Shown here piece after piece: positions 21,936-31,759 of a stretch of 64,000 nt of DNA. The stretch comes from Terfezia claveryi (taxonomy: Eukaryota > Ascomycota > Pezizomycetes > Pezizales > Pezizaceae). The stretch covers positions 124,001-188,000 of the forward strand of contig WHUX01000027.1 of assembly GCA_015179025.1 (NCBI GenBank), written 5' to 3'. Made by a program: the position numbers and the translations under genes. Numbering within the stretch: position 1 is the stretch's first letter; each line of letters starts with the position of its first letter. The notes below the pieces were generated by a model. That model saw nothing but the letters and a program-made list of their open reading frames with translations, did no database searches and was not told the origin of the DNA.

Positions 21936-23500
21936 TTTTTTTTTTTTAAATACTTGTTACTCCTATGCGGCCCCGTTAGGGGGCCATGAGGAGCCACCCA
22001 GAAATTCCGGATGGATTCAAGGTTAAGGCAAGTTAATCTGCCAGAACCACGCAAAATATGTACAAATATAAAGGAATATGAGGCCCCATGCTGTCATTAA
22101 CGGATGAGCCGATGACCCGCAGGCCTGACTGAGCCTCTACTCCTAGACCAAAGAACTGTGAAACTTGTGGATAGGAATAATGAGAGGGACTGAATAAACA
22201 AAAGGGTCTTGTAAAATTAACTCCAGCTCCCAATGGCAAAGACATCCCCCGTCAATTGTACTAGGTTAGTTCGTGATATAGAGCTTGAAAAAGGCTTCCG
22301 TAGCCTCGTATGTCTCTTCCCCCTCCTTTCTTTATTCCAGCTTGTCAAGCTCCTTCCCAACAGCATTTTTTCCAGTCCTAAAAGGTCTCTTCGGGAGCCA
22401 TCAAAGTGTGGGCAATCGAAGATGATATGTACTCCCGTCTCCGATAGATGACCGCAAACACATTTTGCTGACTCTGCTTTGCTGATGTGGTGTAGCCAGC
22501 TCTTCTGAGGGCCTCTGTTTGTGCGTAGCCACATGTATGCTGAAAGGGCATGCCGGCATTCCACTGTTCTAGTCCCATATCCCACTCTCGTTCTTGCTTC
22601 TTTGCATGTCGCTTTGGAGGACGCTCGAAGATCCCCTTCCATTGCTATGTGAGCCTTGCCTGTGAAGGCGTCTAGGTGGGACTGGAGGTTGCAGGTCCGG
22701 TCCGCCCTCTCATTCCCCTCGATGCCTAGATGGCCTCTAATCCAAGATAGCCTAAGGTCCCTATATGCATTGCCGACTAGTAGTGCCTTGATATTCTTCT
22801 CAATGCCGGACCTGAGGGGGTGACCCGTACTCATATTGTATACCGCCTGGACTACTGCCTGCGAGTCTGACAGAATAAGCTAGCATATTCGAGTCCTTCT
22901 TTTGCAGTGCTAGGTTCATGGCATGAAGTTCGCCGTCAGCAACTGTGGCTTTGTCTCCTAAGAAACCGCCGTAATCCTCTATGGTACCCGCTCGAGGCCT
23001 CTCCAATCTACACTGTTGTAGGTTGCTATTGTATTGCCACAAGAGGTCCTTCTCTATATAGGCTCTTATCTGCTTGTCGCCTATCCTAATTGCTCTAGCT
23101 GCCCATGTACATCTCATGTCATCCACCTTATCTTGTAGAGGCTCTATATTGGCAATCCAACCCAGAGTCCTATGGCAGCTGCCATGGAAACCTCCCGTGA
23201 TTTTCCCCAGCCATCGCATAGGTTCGAGGAGCTGGGGTTGGAATTTCCAAAGCTCTGCCCCCCATGTGAAGATGCTGCGTATTCAGCCTATGTAGAGGGC
23301 CCTGAGAGCCGTGGAGCTCATACCCCCGTTCATATTACCTAAGCTCGTTAGTACCTTCAACACGCTGGCTACCTTAGCAGTCCGTAGCTCTATGTATTTT
23401 TTCCAGGAGAGGTTGCTTGCAACTGTTATCCCCAATGTTTTGCAGTACTTGGTTTTCCCTTTGGTATGGAAGTCCAGCCTATTAGATTCTTTATAAATAA
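21936..23500 (-). mobile_element. 5'-truncated LINE (Tad1/I-like), 3' half
   Basis: The poly-T at 21936-21947 (poly-A on the minus strand) is followed by the 3' tail shared with many short copies, then a degraded ORF2 end up to about 23500. Only the post-catalytic part of the reverse transcriptase, RNase H and the zinc-knuckle tail remain. No target duplication was found at the 5' edge. Confidence 0.85.
22217..23480 (-). pseudogene. LINE ORF2 C-terminal part: RT thumb, RNase H, CCHC-like tail
   Basis: From 23480 leftwards: a TLGITVASNLSWKKYI-like segment (RT connection), a stop or shift near 23285, then ELHAMNLAL (RNase H acidic residue). A frameshift lies near 22875, followed by STGHPLRSGIEKN and SWIRGHLGIEGNERADR, the conserved RNase H block with His and Asp. 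The tail CVCGHLSETGVHIIFDCPHF is the usual CxC...H...C motif after RNase H in Tad-like LINEs. Two or more frame breaks make it inactive. Confidence 0.85.
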
Positions 23501-24568
23501 GTACCTGCAGAAAGTACTGTTTTGCACCTTACTTGGATCCTATAAGTAAGAAATAGCTGGGATTTTTCTTACTTATAGGATAAATCATGCAACAAGTTGT
23601 AGACAAATGTTATTATAATGATGAATTATTCCGAACTTCACTGAATTCCATATAGCGCATCGATATTCAGTACAAAATGGTCTATATAGCCTAAACCATA
23701 AGGCCACATCTATTAGAACCCCCATAGAAAAGAACCCCGTAGATAAGAAACTAATTTTCAAATACCCATTGCATAGGAAAAGTTACAGATATCTACACTA
23801 GCAATAAACTCAGTATCCTGGTCTCCATTCCATTCATCATCAGAGATGAAGGTGATGGGTTGTTAACTACACAAGGATGCCTTCATCATTTGAAGGGCTT
23901 GAGGTAATTTGTCCGGGTTTCCACTTGTTCAGTGTCTGCCATCTTCCACTAGTCAACAGGAAGGGTATGGGATGTGGATGGGGTGGTCAAAAATGACTTC
24001 ATAGGGTGTTTTTTGAGTGTAGCAGAATGTTTTCTTCGAATCTCATTTACCAAATTGAGGAATTATATCAATTGCCCGCGACCGGCACAGAGGGTATGCC
24101 GCCCGCGGGCGAACTGTGCTGCCCACGGGCGCGAGCGGCCCAGAACATATATATACAGATGACTCTCGTTACAAGCATATATTGGTTACAAGCATACCTC
24201 CTCCCGCCCCACATAGTAAAATAAGCATATTGGCAACAGCTGAAGATGATAAACTCAAGGGACCATTGGCCAATTTCTTTTAAGGCGGCGGCACCACTTC
24301 CAAGGCTCCTGTATTCTTCAACCTCTTACCATAATGGTGCGTTCGTCAGAGCGTCCGCTTCCCAAAGATTGGTCGCAAGGGTACTGCAACAGCATGCGGG
24401 TTTAAGTAGAATTAGTATTAGACTAGCAACCGACATTAGTTTGAGCAGGGGTCTTACTTCTGAGTTTTTGCGGTACTTCTTTGATTTCCCTTTTTTTCTG
24501 TCCTTTTTACGTTGATAGGTGCAGATATTGAATCCACCATATATATGCGGCCCTTTAGGCTTCCCTTA
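23501..24568. other. Intergenic, with pogo B terminus and repeated fragment
   Basis: A family B left terminus (ACAGATGACTCTCGTTACAA) lies at about 24157. A fragment of about 75 bp at 24246-24320 recurs at 26595-26680. No gene is seen. Confidence 0.45.
24246..24320 (+). repeat. Dispersed fragment shared with 26595-26680
   Basis: ATTGGCCAATTTCTTTTAAG and CCAAGGCTCCTGTATTCTTC recur in the same order at 26600-26665, on either side of the element at 24578-26463. Its origin is not recognised. Confidence 0.6.
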
Positions 24569-24616
24569 CTTTTTATTTAGTCTGGTTGGCACAACACCCT
24601 ACAGCTAGCTCTATTA

Positions 24617-25956
24617 CAGAGATCTCTCGTTACAAGCATATCAGATATAAGCATATATTGGTTACAAGCATAAGTACCTTCGGCAGTCCCACATAGTAAA
24701 TAAGCATATTTCCGTTACAGAATATTCTTATTTTTTTGCTTAGTCACCATACATATGCTTGTAACTAGAGAAGCGCCTTGCCATATTGGGATGTTTATCG
24801 ATAAGAAAGCAACATACAGATGACGCTCGATACAAGCATACCAGATATAAGCATATATTGGATACAAGCATACCTCCGCCGGTCCCACATAGTAAATAAG
24901 CATATTTTGGATACTAGAATATTCTTATTATTTTCTCGCTTAGTCACCACACATATGCGTGTATCTAGCGATACACTAAGCCACAAAGAGAGGCTTATCG
25001 ATAAGAAATAACCCCGCTCTGCAACGTTACCATAGAATAACATCAGAGGAGCTCAATACACAAGTGCGAACATCATGGAGCTACAGGATGTGCTCAACCG
25101 TGAGAAAAAACGAATCGAAACTCTCGAAATTCAGCGCCGGCGTCAACATGTTCAGTGTAGGATCACTGACTTTTTGGGTGATCTTGGAACTCCTGGCTCT
25201 TCCTCCTCCTGAGATTCTGGACCCTGCACTTCCGTATATCTATTTATTTGTCTCTTGTATGCTCCTGTCATATTCGTGGTACTATTCCGCAGCTTTCCGA
25301 GTTTATTCCATACTTGCCTATTTTCTCGTGATATAAGAATATATTGGTTATAAGCATATTCCCCTCGGTCCGAACGATATGCTTGTATCGAGCGTCATCT
25401 GTACGAGTTGAATCTATAGTAACATACTAAGCTCAAATGCCTAATTCCCATGGATCTCTACATGTTCCGCAACGACAAGCATAGTCAGAGAGTGAGCGAC
25501 AAGCCATCCGAACATATGCTGTAGAAAACCTGGGACTATCTGGCGCTATATTAAACGGTGGTTTGAAACCCAAAACCCAAATAAGGAGCTTACGCAATCT
25601 CAGATCAGTAAATCCTCAACCCGAAAAGACCTCGAGGTCCCTCCGATCTAGATCCAGTACAGGTTCAAAAGCTGCGACCTGATTCTAAGCGTCATGTTCA
25701 ATGGAGGATACCTACTGACTTTGTGCCGGGTCCAGCCTCCTCCTCCTAACATCCCTTCCGCTCATTTAGATGTCTTTTTTTTTTGAATATCTCAGTACTC
25801 ATACTTGTTATTTGGATATCTGTAAGTTATCATCCCATTTTGTAGCCTTTCCTTGCTCTCTCTACCTGTATTTCCGTTTCTCTAGATATAAGAATATATT
25901 GGTTACAAGTATACTTCAACTGGTCCGGAGCGTATGCTTGTAACGAGAGATCTCTG
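24617..25956 (+). mobile_element. Pogo-like family B element with a nested relative
   Basis: The termini CAGAGATCTCTCGTTACAAG (from 24617) and the exact complement (to 25956) lie between TA dinucleotides (24615-24616 and 25957-25958). Subterminal AAGCATATTGG-type repeats follow. At about 25555-25620 a decayed transposase N-terminus reads IKRWFETQNPNKELTQSQIS, a helix-turn-helix block matching that at 33150-33090. The element is split by the nested copy at 24817-25401. Confidence 0.82.
24817..25401 (+). mobile_element. Nested family B pogo-like element, 585 bp
   Basis: CAGATGACGCTCGATACAAG starts at 24817 and its exact complement ends at 25401. TA flanks both sides (24815-24816, 25402-25403). 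It retains the transposase C-terminal segment at 25076-25190 (MELQDVLNREKKRIETLEIQ, then a CRITDFL-like stretch) but no catalytic domain. Its termini differ from those of the host element, so it is a separate subfamily. Confidence 0.85.
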
Positions 25957-25977
25957 TAGCATGACTTGTAGTTTTTT

Positions 25978-26200
25978 TTATATCTAGCTCAAATTTAGCC
26001 ATTTAGCATGCCTCGCTCGCCACGGGCATTCTCTATATCTAGCTCTATTAGCATGCCTTGTCCGCCACGAGCTTCCTCTATATCTAGCCCTATTAGCATG
26101 CTTTGCTCGCCATGAGCTTTCTCTACATCTAGCTCTACTCGCCACGAGCTTTCTCTATATCTAGCTCTATTAGTATGCCTTGTTCGCCACGGGTTTTCTC
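25978..26200. repeat. Minisatellite, unit about 48 bp, four to five copies
   Basis: Units contain CTCTATATCTAGCTCTATTA, GCATGCCTTG and CGCCACGAGC in order, with one shortened unit near 26130. It lies inside the element at 24578-26463. Confidence 0.8.
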
Positions 26201-26464
26201 TCTGGCTCCGGAAACGAAGAACCCGCGCCTGGAATTTGCCATTGCCGCATTTTCATTCCAAGCGCTCAAGAATCCCCTCATGTTCTCGAATTCCTCTCCA
26301 ATGATATCCATCACCCTAACAAGCTTTGGCGCGTCTTGGTCCAATCGCTGCTGGGTTTTCCAGTTTGTCGCAGGTATTACGGGCTTGGTGGGGGCACGTA
26401 TACTAATAACTAACTAAGTAAAATCTCCAGATCCTCTCTGAGGGTGTTGTGCCAAACAGACTAC

Positions 26465-26570
26465 TTTTTATTTAGGCAAAAATACTCATTACTCATATGT
26501 GGTCCCGCCCATCCAGGAAACCAGGGTTGATTCAGGACAGGGTAATGCATAACTCGCACACCAAGTGGCA
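26465..26570 (-). mobile_element. LINE 3' tail fragment
   Basis: AAATACTCATTACTCATATG, then GGTCCCGCCC ... GGTTGATTCAGGACAGGGTA. This is a diverged copy of the LINE tail, beginning with the T-rich stretch that includes the right-hand CTTTTTATT duplication. Confidence 0.6.
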
Positions 26571-26594
26571 AAATCAGATCTATTAACTCTGTGC

Positions 26595-26850
26595 GACATT
26601 GGCCAATTTTATTTTAAGGCAGCTTGATATCGGCACCGCTTGCCAAGGCTCCTGCATCCTTCAACCCCCCAGCCCGGTCGCGCCGGGCCTCCTATCTAGG
26701 ATCCATATCCCAACCCATCCCTCAACTATCCAATCATGGGTCGGATGCTTTCGAGAAAATGAAATCGAAGCTGTTTGCGGCTTACCACCCGCCCTCCCTC
26801 CGCAGTGAAATGGAGTACCACGACTGGAAAAATGGGAAGTCAGTTACCAA
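26595..26850 (+). other. Repeated pseudogene-like fragment of unknown origin
   Basis: A 114-codon ORF (26624-26968) contains SNHGSDAFEKMKSKLF and RSEMEYHDWKNGKS. A diverged copy of the same region is recognisable at 34890-34985 (SNDGQLISRKTK, then an RNDYHNLGN-like frame). It runs into the terminus of the element at 26851. I do not recognise the protein; it may be a retroelement or host-gene remnant. Confidence 0.45.
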
Positions 26851-27346
26851 TGTACACGGGTACAGGGGAAAGAGATTGCTAGCGCTGTGGAGTGGCAAAA
26901 GGCAGGGGTCTCTCCAAACCGCAAGATCACAGAACATAATACTGTACAACTCAACACCACGGACATAGCTATATCAGAGAGTGAATAAGGTCTTTATTCA
27001 AAGGAGTGAATGAATAATGGTATATAAAGGTAAATGAACGAATTCCTTTGATTGCCGATTGATAAACTCCAACAGCGCAAGTCCGACGAGTCGAACAGAT
27101 AATCCAACAGACCGAGTACTATAACAGCAGTACAGAAGTAGGAAATACGACCAAAATACAAAAAAGAGATAGTCTAGGTATCATATATCTTAGTCTGGTT
27201 GGCACCATATATCTGTACCTACGGAGTATATGCATCCTAAAGACAGGAATATCACGAGATTTACCCTGTAATGCCCAGTCAATATCCATGCGATATCCTT
27301 GTCCGCTCACAGCGCTAGCAATCTCTTTTCCCTGTACCCGTGTACA
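26851..27346 (-). mobile_element. 496-bp TIR element (family C), minus orientation
   Basis: The left end TGTACACGGGTACAGGGGAA, then AGAGATTGCTAGCGCTGTG, is repeated inverted at the right end with one mismatch in 39 bp. A second copy in the opposite orientation is at 29559-30190. It contains the short insertion at 27180-27214. No clear target duplication. Confidence 0.8.
27180..27214 (+). mobile_element. 13-bp insertion with 11-bp direct repeats
   Basis: TAGTCTGGTTGGC (27191-27203) lies between ATCATATATCT and ACCATATATCT. The family C copy at 29559-30190 carries the same insertion with exact 11-bp repeats (29857-29891), so it predates their duplication. Confidence 0.8.
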
Positions 27347-27418
27347 TGTGTAAAGGGAAGTAAAAGGCAAAAGAAAATGGGAAAAAGGCTATCGCTGCAA
27401 AAAGAGAATAAGAATGGA

Positions 27419-27613
27419 TCATGAGATAAATAGCAATAGCTTGAGTAGCAAAACTTCTACTGCGGCGTTTAGTGTACTGTCCCGATAAACATAACCATCT
27501 GTAATATCAGAAATCTTCCTTCCGTATCTTATAATCCGCTCCTCCATAATTCCGTTTGATAAATGAACCCTGACATCAACCAAAACCTTCTTCGTCCCTC
27601 TATACTTATCCAT
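27419..27613 (-). CDS. Small ORF downstream of family copy F6 (64 aa)
   Basis: It starts with ATG at 27613 and reads MDKYRGTKKVLVDVRVHLSN, then an EERIIRYGRKISDITDGYVY stretch, ending in a hydrophobic Leu-rich tail. Related but broken sequences follow other copies: 2395-2485, 10680-10715, 35330-35235 and 41130-41000. Recurrence at the same place suggests it is part of the amplified unit, either as a separate small gene or an extra exon. Function is not recognised. Coding status is uncertain because only this copy is open. Confidence 0.45.
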   Translation of the reverse strand: MDKYRGTKKVLVDVRVHLSNGIMEERIIRYGRKISDITDGYVYRDSTLNAAVEVLLLKLLLFIS

Positions 27614-27822
27614 TGTTCAGATATCCCTCCATGATAACGTCTATTTCCAGTCACCTGAGATCTCCGGTCACATCCACTCCAATGCTACCTTAATCTCTAT
27701 AGCCAGTGGTCAGACTGCTCTCGAACCCCTGTGATGTCCCACTTTACGACCATACTCCCACCTTCCCTCTCACTGACACTCTCCCTCCTCCCCTACCCCA
27801 GCCCAGTCTTATTGGGAAATGC

Positions 27823-28838
27823 TTAGCAACCACCATGAGCCTCCTGAATATGTTCCCTCAACGTCATAAAGCTAATCCCCAAACTAACCTTAGCGTTGGT
27901 GAAGCCCCCTTCCGCAGCCTCTAGAAGTATCATTTTCCCCAAATGGTGGTAGAACAAGTTTTCGCACAAAGCACAACCAACCCCGTAGTGGTGTGCCTCA
28001 TGGATATGTTCTTGAAAATGTCGGTAGCTGCGCTTGAGATCGCTTATCCCCTTGTCTTCCAAGACACTAAACGTAATGCTTTGGAGGTGGGAGCGCCAAA
28101 TTGAGGGACAATTGGCACAAGCCACGTCTTGCGGGTCTTTCTGTAATGGTGCAAGATAAGGAAGTTGAACGGGGGGTAATTGTTCAGTCGATGCTGGGGG
28201 GTGTTGATCAAAGGTGGATAGCGACGATTGACCTATGTGGAGTCAGACGGATATTGTGTTAAAAAACAAGTGGAACACTGACCTTGATGAACACCGATAG
28301 TCGGCTGCACTATGGCTGTCCAATCCGCATCTTCCGGGGCATCGAGTGTCGGTACCCAGTAGTCTTGACCCTGGGTAGCCTCCTGATGCTGTAGCTTATC
28401 ATACAGTAGATGATGAGTCGAGAGGCCAGCGCTTTCGTAGGTTTCCACTCCCGGGACTAGGTTCCCATGCACAAACTCCGAGAAACCTCTATCAAATAAG
28501 GCTGATGGACCCCTGTTGGAATGAATATCGGTGCATTGAGCAACCGCCTTGTGACTTGAGCCCATAGAATTTAACAGAGGGAGCGAGGATGATGTGGAAG
28601 AGACATTGGGAATATAGGACTGCGAGGTTGCTGGGTGTTGGTTTTGAACATTGGCCGCATTGCCTTCTGTAGTTTGTTCATCCTGGATGTTAGTATGTTC
28701 CAACTGTAGTACTGTTGTTTCTGGATGAGTTTTGCCTTTTGGCGCAAGGAGGCGTAACTGCGGAAGAATGTGCCGCTTCTGTGGTGCATCTTGGGAGCAT
28801 TGCAGTTGTCGCTTGCGACGTCCGGGGTAGGTCGACAT
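27823..28838 (-). CDS. CxxC/HxEAH family protein, intact two-exon copy (F6)
   Basis: complement(join(27823..28232, 28283..28838)) encodes 321 aa; the 50-nt intron has a GTCAGT donor and CATAG acceptor. The ATG at 28838 starts MSTYPGRRKRQLQ; the basic N-terminus is longer than in F5, followed by LLAPK and a VLQLEH block. Exon 1 ends VQPTIGVHQ. Exon 2 has module 1 (CANC, SIWRSHLQS, HIHEAH) and module 2 (CALC, HHLGKMILLEAAEG, HIQEAH), ending GGC. Module 2 has Tyr-His-His where others have Phe/Cys-Cys-x-His. No signal peptide. Likely intracellular; role unknown. Confidence 0.8.
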
Positions 28839-28882
28839 GGTGGATTTTGTCGATATGTGTATACACAGTCCTAAAATTCAAC

Positions 28883-28889
28883 CTTTATA
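28883..28889 (-). promoter_or_regulatory. TATA-like element of family copy F6
   Basis: TATAAAG on the minus strand lies about 45 nt upstream of the ATG at 28838. GGACTGTG in the leader matches the GACTGTGATAACC context of copy F5. Confidence 0.45.
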
Positions 28890-29223
28890 GCTAAAGTGAA
28901 GAATAAAAAATGACAAGAAGGCGGGCGCATAGTATATTTATATTCTCGTCGGCGCGGTTTCGATATGGATACTACCTACACAGTTGAGTACCACATGGTT
29001 CCGGCACAAGTAAACCAGCCCTTTTCTAAGTCGACGCAGCTGCAGGCCCAGATACACAAGGTTGCCAGGTTGGCACTTGGAGGAGAAACATTATCTCGGA
29101 CACGACGACAACGACAAAAATATTGGCGCAGTTCGTAGGTCAGAGCGCTTCGCTGGAGAGGGTTATTATCTCCATTCATTCTCTCCCAATCTTCGTTAAA
29201 AGTCCGTCATCCCACCTCTATCC

Positions 29224-29308
29224 TAGCCTCGTACCCAGGTTAATATTTTTGTAGCGTTCGTGACCTCGCAACTCCCCCCATAGACAATACACTGGTTTGT
29301 ATGAGGCT
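29224..29308. mobile_element. Second copy of the 83-bp TAGCCT MITE
   Basis: TAGCCTCGTACCCAGGTTAA to TTTGTATGAGGCT aligns over its whole length with 20568-20650. No matching duplication is seen at its edges. A further end fragment (CAGACTGGTTTGTACGAGGC) lies at 30217-30236. Confidence 0.8.
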
Positions 29309-29405
29309 GTGTTGTCTGCCAAGCCTTCCAGTATTGATTCTATTAATCGCTGCTCACTCACAAATTTTAGGAGGGGCTAGTGCAAGCCAGACTAAACTAT
29401 CGGGG

Positions 29406-29447
29406 AGTTGAATTAACTACGAGGGTCTGATCGAGACGAAGTTGAAT
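29406..29447 (-). mobile_element. 26-bp AGTCTCG-type insertion with 8-bp repeats
   Basis: AGTTGAAT at 29406-29413 and 29440-29447 brackets TAACTACGAGGGTCTGATCG, then AGACGA. The complement (TCTCGATCAGACCCTCGTAG) matches the insertion at 52072-52102. The subtype differs in sequence from TAGTCTGG but shares the AGTCT-like end and the CCCTC block. Confidence 0.65.
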
Positions 29448-29623
29448 CATAAATAAAGTTCAATTGCAACTCCCCTAGTCACCTACCCCTCTGGTAGTGG
29501 AGCCGCTAAGACAAAACGTGTGCCAAGTTTGCCTAGGCAACCGATCCGTGACTCGAGTTACACGGGTAACCGGTACAGGAAAATGGGCGTATATGGATAT
29601 TGACTGGGCATTACGCATTACAG

Positions 29624-29801
29624 TACCGCATCCACTGGTGTATAACGGTTCTTTTCAGCTTTAAAGACAAGGGTCGAGCTTATACAGTAAAGGTGATATC
29701 CATAACACGCTCACTGAGGTATAACGGTCCCCAGTTTATTGTACACTATGTCTTTAAACAACACTACTGACAAGGATCGTTATTCACCAGTGGATGCGGT
29801 A
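29624..29801. mobile_element. 178-bp MITE nested in family C element
   Basis: The termini TACCGCATCCACTGGTG and CACCAGTGGATGCGGTA are perfect inverted repeats. CAG flanks both sides. The uninterrupted site is preserved in the other family C copy (CATTACAGGGTAAATC near 27270), so the insertion is well defined. Confidence 0.85.
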
Positions 29802-29856
29802 CAGGGTAAATCTCGTGATATTCCTGTCTTTAGGGATGCATATACTCCGTAGGTAC

Positions 29857-29891
29857 AGATATATGATGCCAACCAGACTAAGATATATGAT
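29857..29891 (-). mobile_element. 13-bp insertion with exact 11-bp repeats
   Basis: GCCAACCAGACTA (29868-29880) lies between exact AGATATATGAT copies (29857-29867, 29881-29891). It is orthologous to 27180-27214. Confidence 0.82.
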
Positions 29892-30690
29892 ACCTATCTC
29901 TTTTTTGTATTTTGGTCGTATTTCCTACTTCTGTACTGCTGTTATAGTACTCGGTCTGTTGGATTATCTGTTCAACTCGTCGGACTTGCGCTGTTGGACT
30001 TTATATCGGCAATCAAAGGAATTCGTTCATTTACCTTTATATAAAATTATTCATTCTCTGATAAAGCTATGTCCGTGGTGTTGAGTTGTACAGTATTATG
30101 TTCTGTGATCTTGCGGTGTGGAGAGACCCCTCCTTTTGCCACTCCACACTGCACAGCGCTAGCAATCTCTCTCCCCTGTACCCGTGTATATTGTACACTC
30201 ACAAGGGACTCAGACAACAGACTGGTTTGTACGAGGCCACTATCTAGCTGTGACTAATATATCACCCAAGTCTCATATAGCCTTTCTCCTTCTAGCCCGA
30301 TACATATAACCCAATACAGCACCATCCTCCAACCCCATCCATTACGTATGCCAAATTGCATTCTGTAACCCGGACAGAATTAATGTCCGATCGAACAGAG
30401 TTCGTCAACATCTGAATATATCATCTATTTTCGAATATGCATGCGACCATGGCCAGCTGGTTTATATCTTTACAGCATGACACATGTACAGTGTTTCAAG
30501 TACCAAATTTGATAATTGGAAAGGCCTGTCACACCCGGATTCTGGCAGTATTACACCTGGGCCTGGAATGTTTTTCTGCACCCGAAGCATGCTAGTTAGT
30601 ATAAACATGAACTTATACCTTTCTTTAGGGATAGTAAATAAAGAGTCGACGTTGTTATAGATCACCAGGGTTCTCATGTCTATCAGATTT

Positions 30691-31178
30691 CAGAGCTCTT
30701 GGGAATTTTTAATGCACAACCGGAAGTGTTTATTGATGAAGGTCGATAGCCCACTGAACAAGACTTTATCTAATTTAGATGATGGCGTATTTTCTATTTT
30801 TTTTCAGTTTCATTCGCAGTCCAAGTGAAGGGGGATGGATTAAAGCACAACAAGATTCGCAGTTTCTCCACCAACACCAAATCCCTTGTAGTCCTTCCAT
30901 CTTTTGCTATCACAAAGTATAATGCGCAAGGGAGAACGTTCAATAAGGTTGCTATAGATTTCGGAGCTCCCAATCTATCAGTTCTTCCGGGCACCGAGCT
31001 TACACAGCAGTTCATGTGGCGTTATCTAGGGTTCGCTCACTGCGAGGTCCGTCTTTATCCGATAAAACCTTTTTCCCACGACCAGATGATGCTTTAAGAG
31101 GAGAAATGGCTAGGTTGGAGGGATTGAAGCTTCAAGGAAATGCTACCGATTTTGAAGTACTATTGCAGTCTCAATAAT
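30691..31178 (+). pseudogene. C-terminal remnant of a Pif1-like helicase
   Basis: The translated stretch VVLPSFAITKYNAQGRTFNK matches the late SF1B motif of Pif1-like helicases (…AFAITxxKxQGQT…). It is followed by VAIDFGAPNLSVLP and, after frameshifts near 31055 and 31100, a PFFPRPDDALRGEM...RLEGL tail. The upstream Walker motifs are absent. The source may be a Helitron-type or other mobile helicase or a host gene; the fragment cannot decide this. Confidence 0.55.
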
Positions 31179-31439
31179 TTTTTTTAATAATTGTGTAACT
31201 GTAATTAGTATGACGGAAGCATAATACTTTGCGATTAATCTAGGATAATATATGCCAGTGCCAGTGGCTGCTGAAACAGTCTTGTTCTATTTATCTACAA
31301 GAAAGCGGTACCACCTTCATTAATTCTTCCTGAACTTGTTAGTGATGGGAGATGGGGATATTGAGGATCGAATAATTAGTAGCTTCACACCCGCTGAAAA
31401 CGAAAATACTGTATCCAAGCCAGTTCCTACTCCATGAGT

Positions 31440-31735
31440 CCCTCATCAAGCAGATATTGGTGCTCTGAAAATACTAATCCTATGTTCCCTGTAGTCCGAT
31501 AGAAATACAAGCCAGTAGGAAGAACTATTGCGAAAGTAAAGTCCTCGAATTGAAAGCTATTTGCATCAAGAGGAGGCACCAAAGCCCAGCGGAGGATCAC
31601 AGGGGTCCTAATCTCTATTTCTTATCTCATTTGTCCGTATTCGTCATGTCTCTACTTTTTTCAGTATAAGCAGACATTTGTTATAAGCATATTTCCTCTA
31701 GTCCGATGATATGCTTATAACGGAGTATATTAATT
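31440..31735 (+). mobile_element. 3' fragment of a family B pogo-like element
   Basis: KVLELKAICIKRRH-like sequence (about 31545-31590) corresponds to the transposase C-terminal segment. The right terminus (AGTCCGATGATATGCTTATA, then ACGGAGTA) ends near 31735. The 5' part is missing. Confidence 0.6.
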
Positions 31736-31759
31736 TTATCCAGATTTGACAGGGTAGTT

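Larger units (their letters stand above)
24578..26463. mobile_element. TAGTCTGG-terminus TIR element, full-length type, 9-bp target duplication
   Basis: The left end begins TAGTCTGGTTGGCACAACAC and the right end is its inverted copy with one mismatch (GTGTTGTGCCAAACAGACTA, ending 26463). Exact CTTTTTATT copies flank it (24569-24577 and 26464-26472). The interior is mostly a family B pogo insertion (24617-25956), a minisatellite and about 250 bp without clear coding, so its own non-nested length is only about 550 bp. This is the only copy here with both ends and a sizeable body. A 9-bp duplication fits Mutator-like elements, but no transposase is present to confirm this. Confidence 0.8.
29559..30190 (+). 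mobile_element. Second family C TIR element, plus orientation
   Basis: Most of 26851-27346 is repeated here in inverted orientation (for example TTCCTACTTCTGTACTGCTG and GTTGAGTTGTACAGTATTAT). The left terminus has decayed; the right ends CTGTACCCGTGTATA. It carries a nested MITE (29624-29801) and the shared 13-bp insertion (29857-29891). With the first copy it brackets family gene copy F6. Confidence 0.78.

Noticed and set aside
25978..26200. Possible CRISPR-like array
   Set aside because: The units are contiguous tandem repeats without unique spacers, in a fungal genome; it is a minisatellite.
26851..27346. Possible solo LTR of a Ty3/copia element
   Set aside because: It starts TG and ends CA and has internal TATA and AATAAAG-like signals, but it ends in 39-bp inverted repeats, which LTRs lack; I treat it as a DNA-type TIR element.
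24157..31735. One giant pogo-like element between the termini at 24157 and 31735
   Set aside because: The termini belong to different subfamilies, and complete elements with their own TA duplications lie between them.
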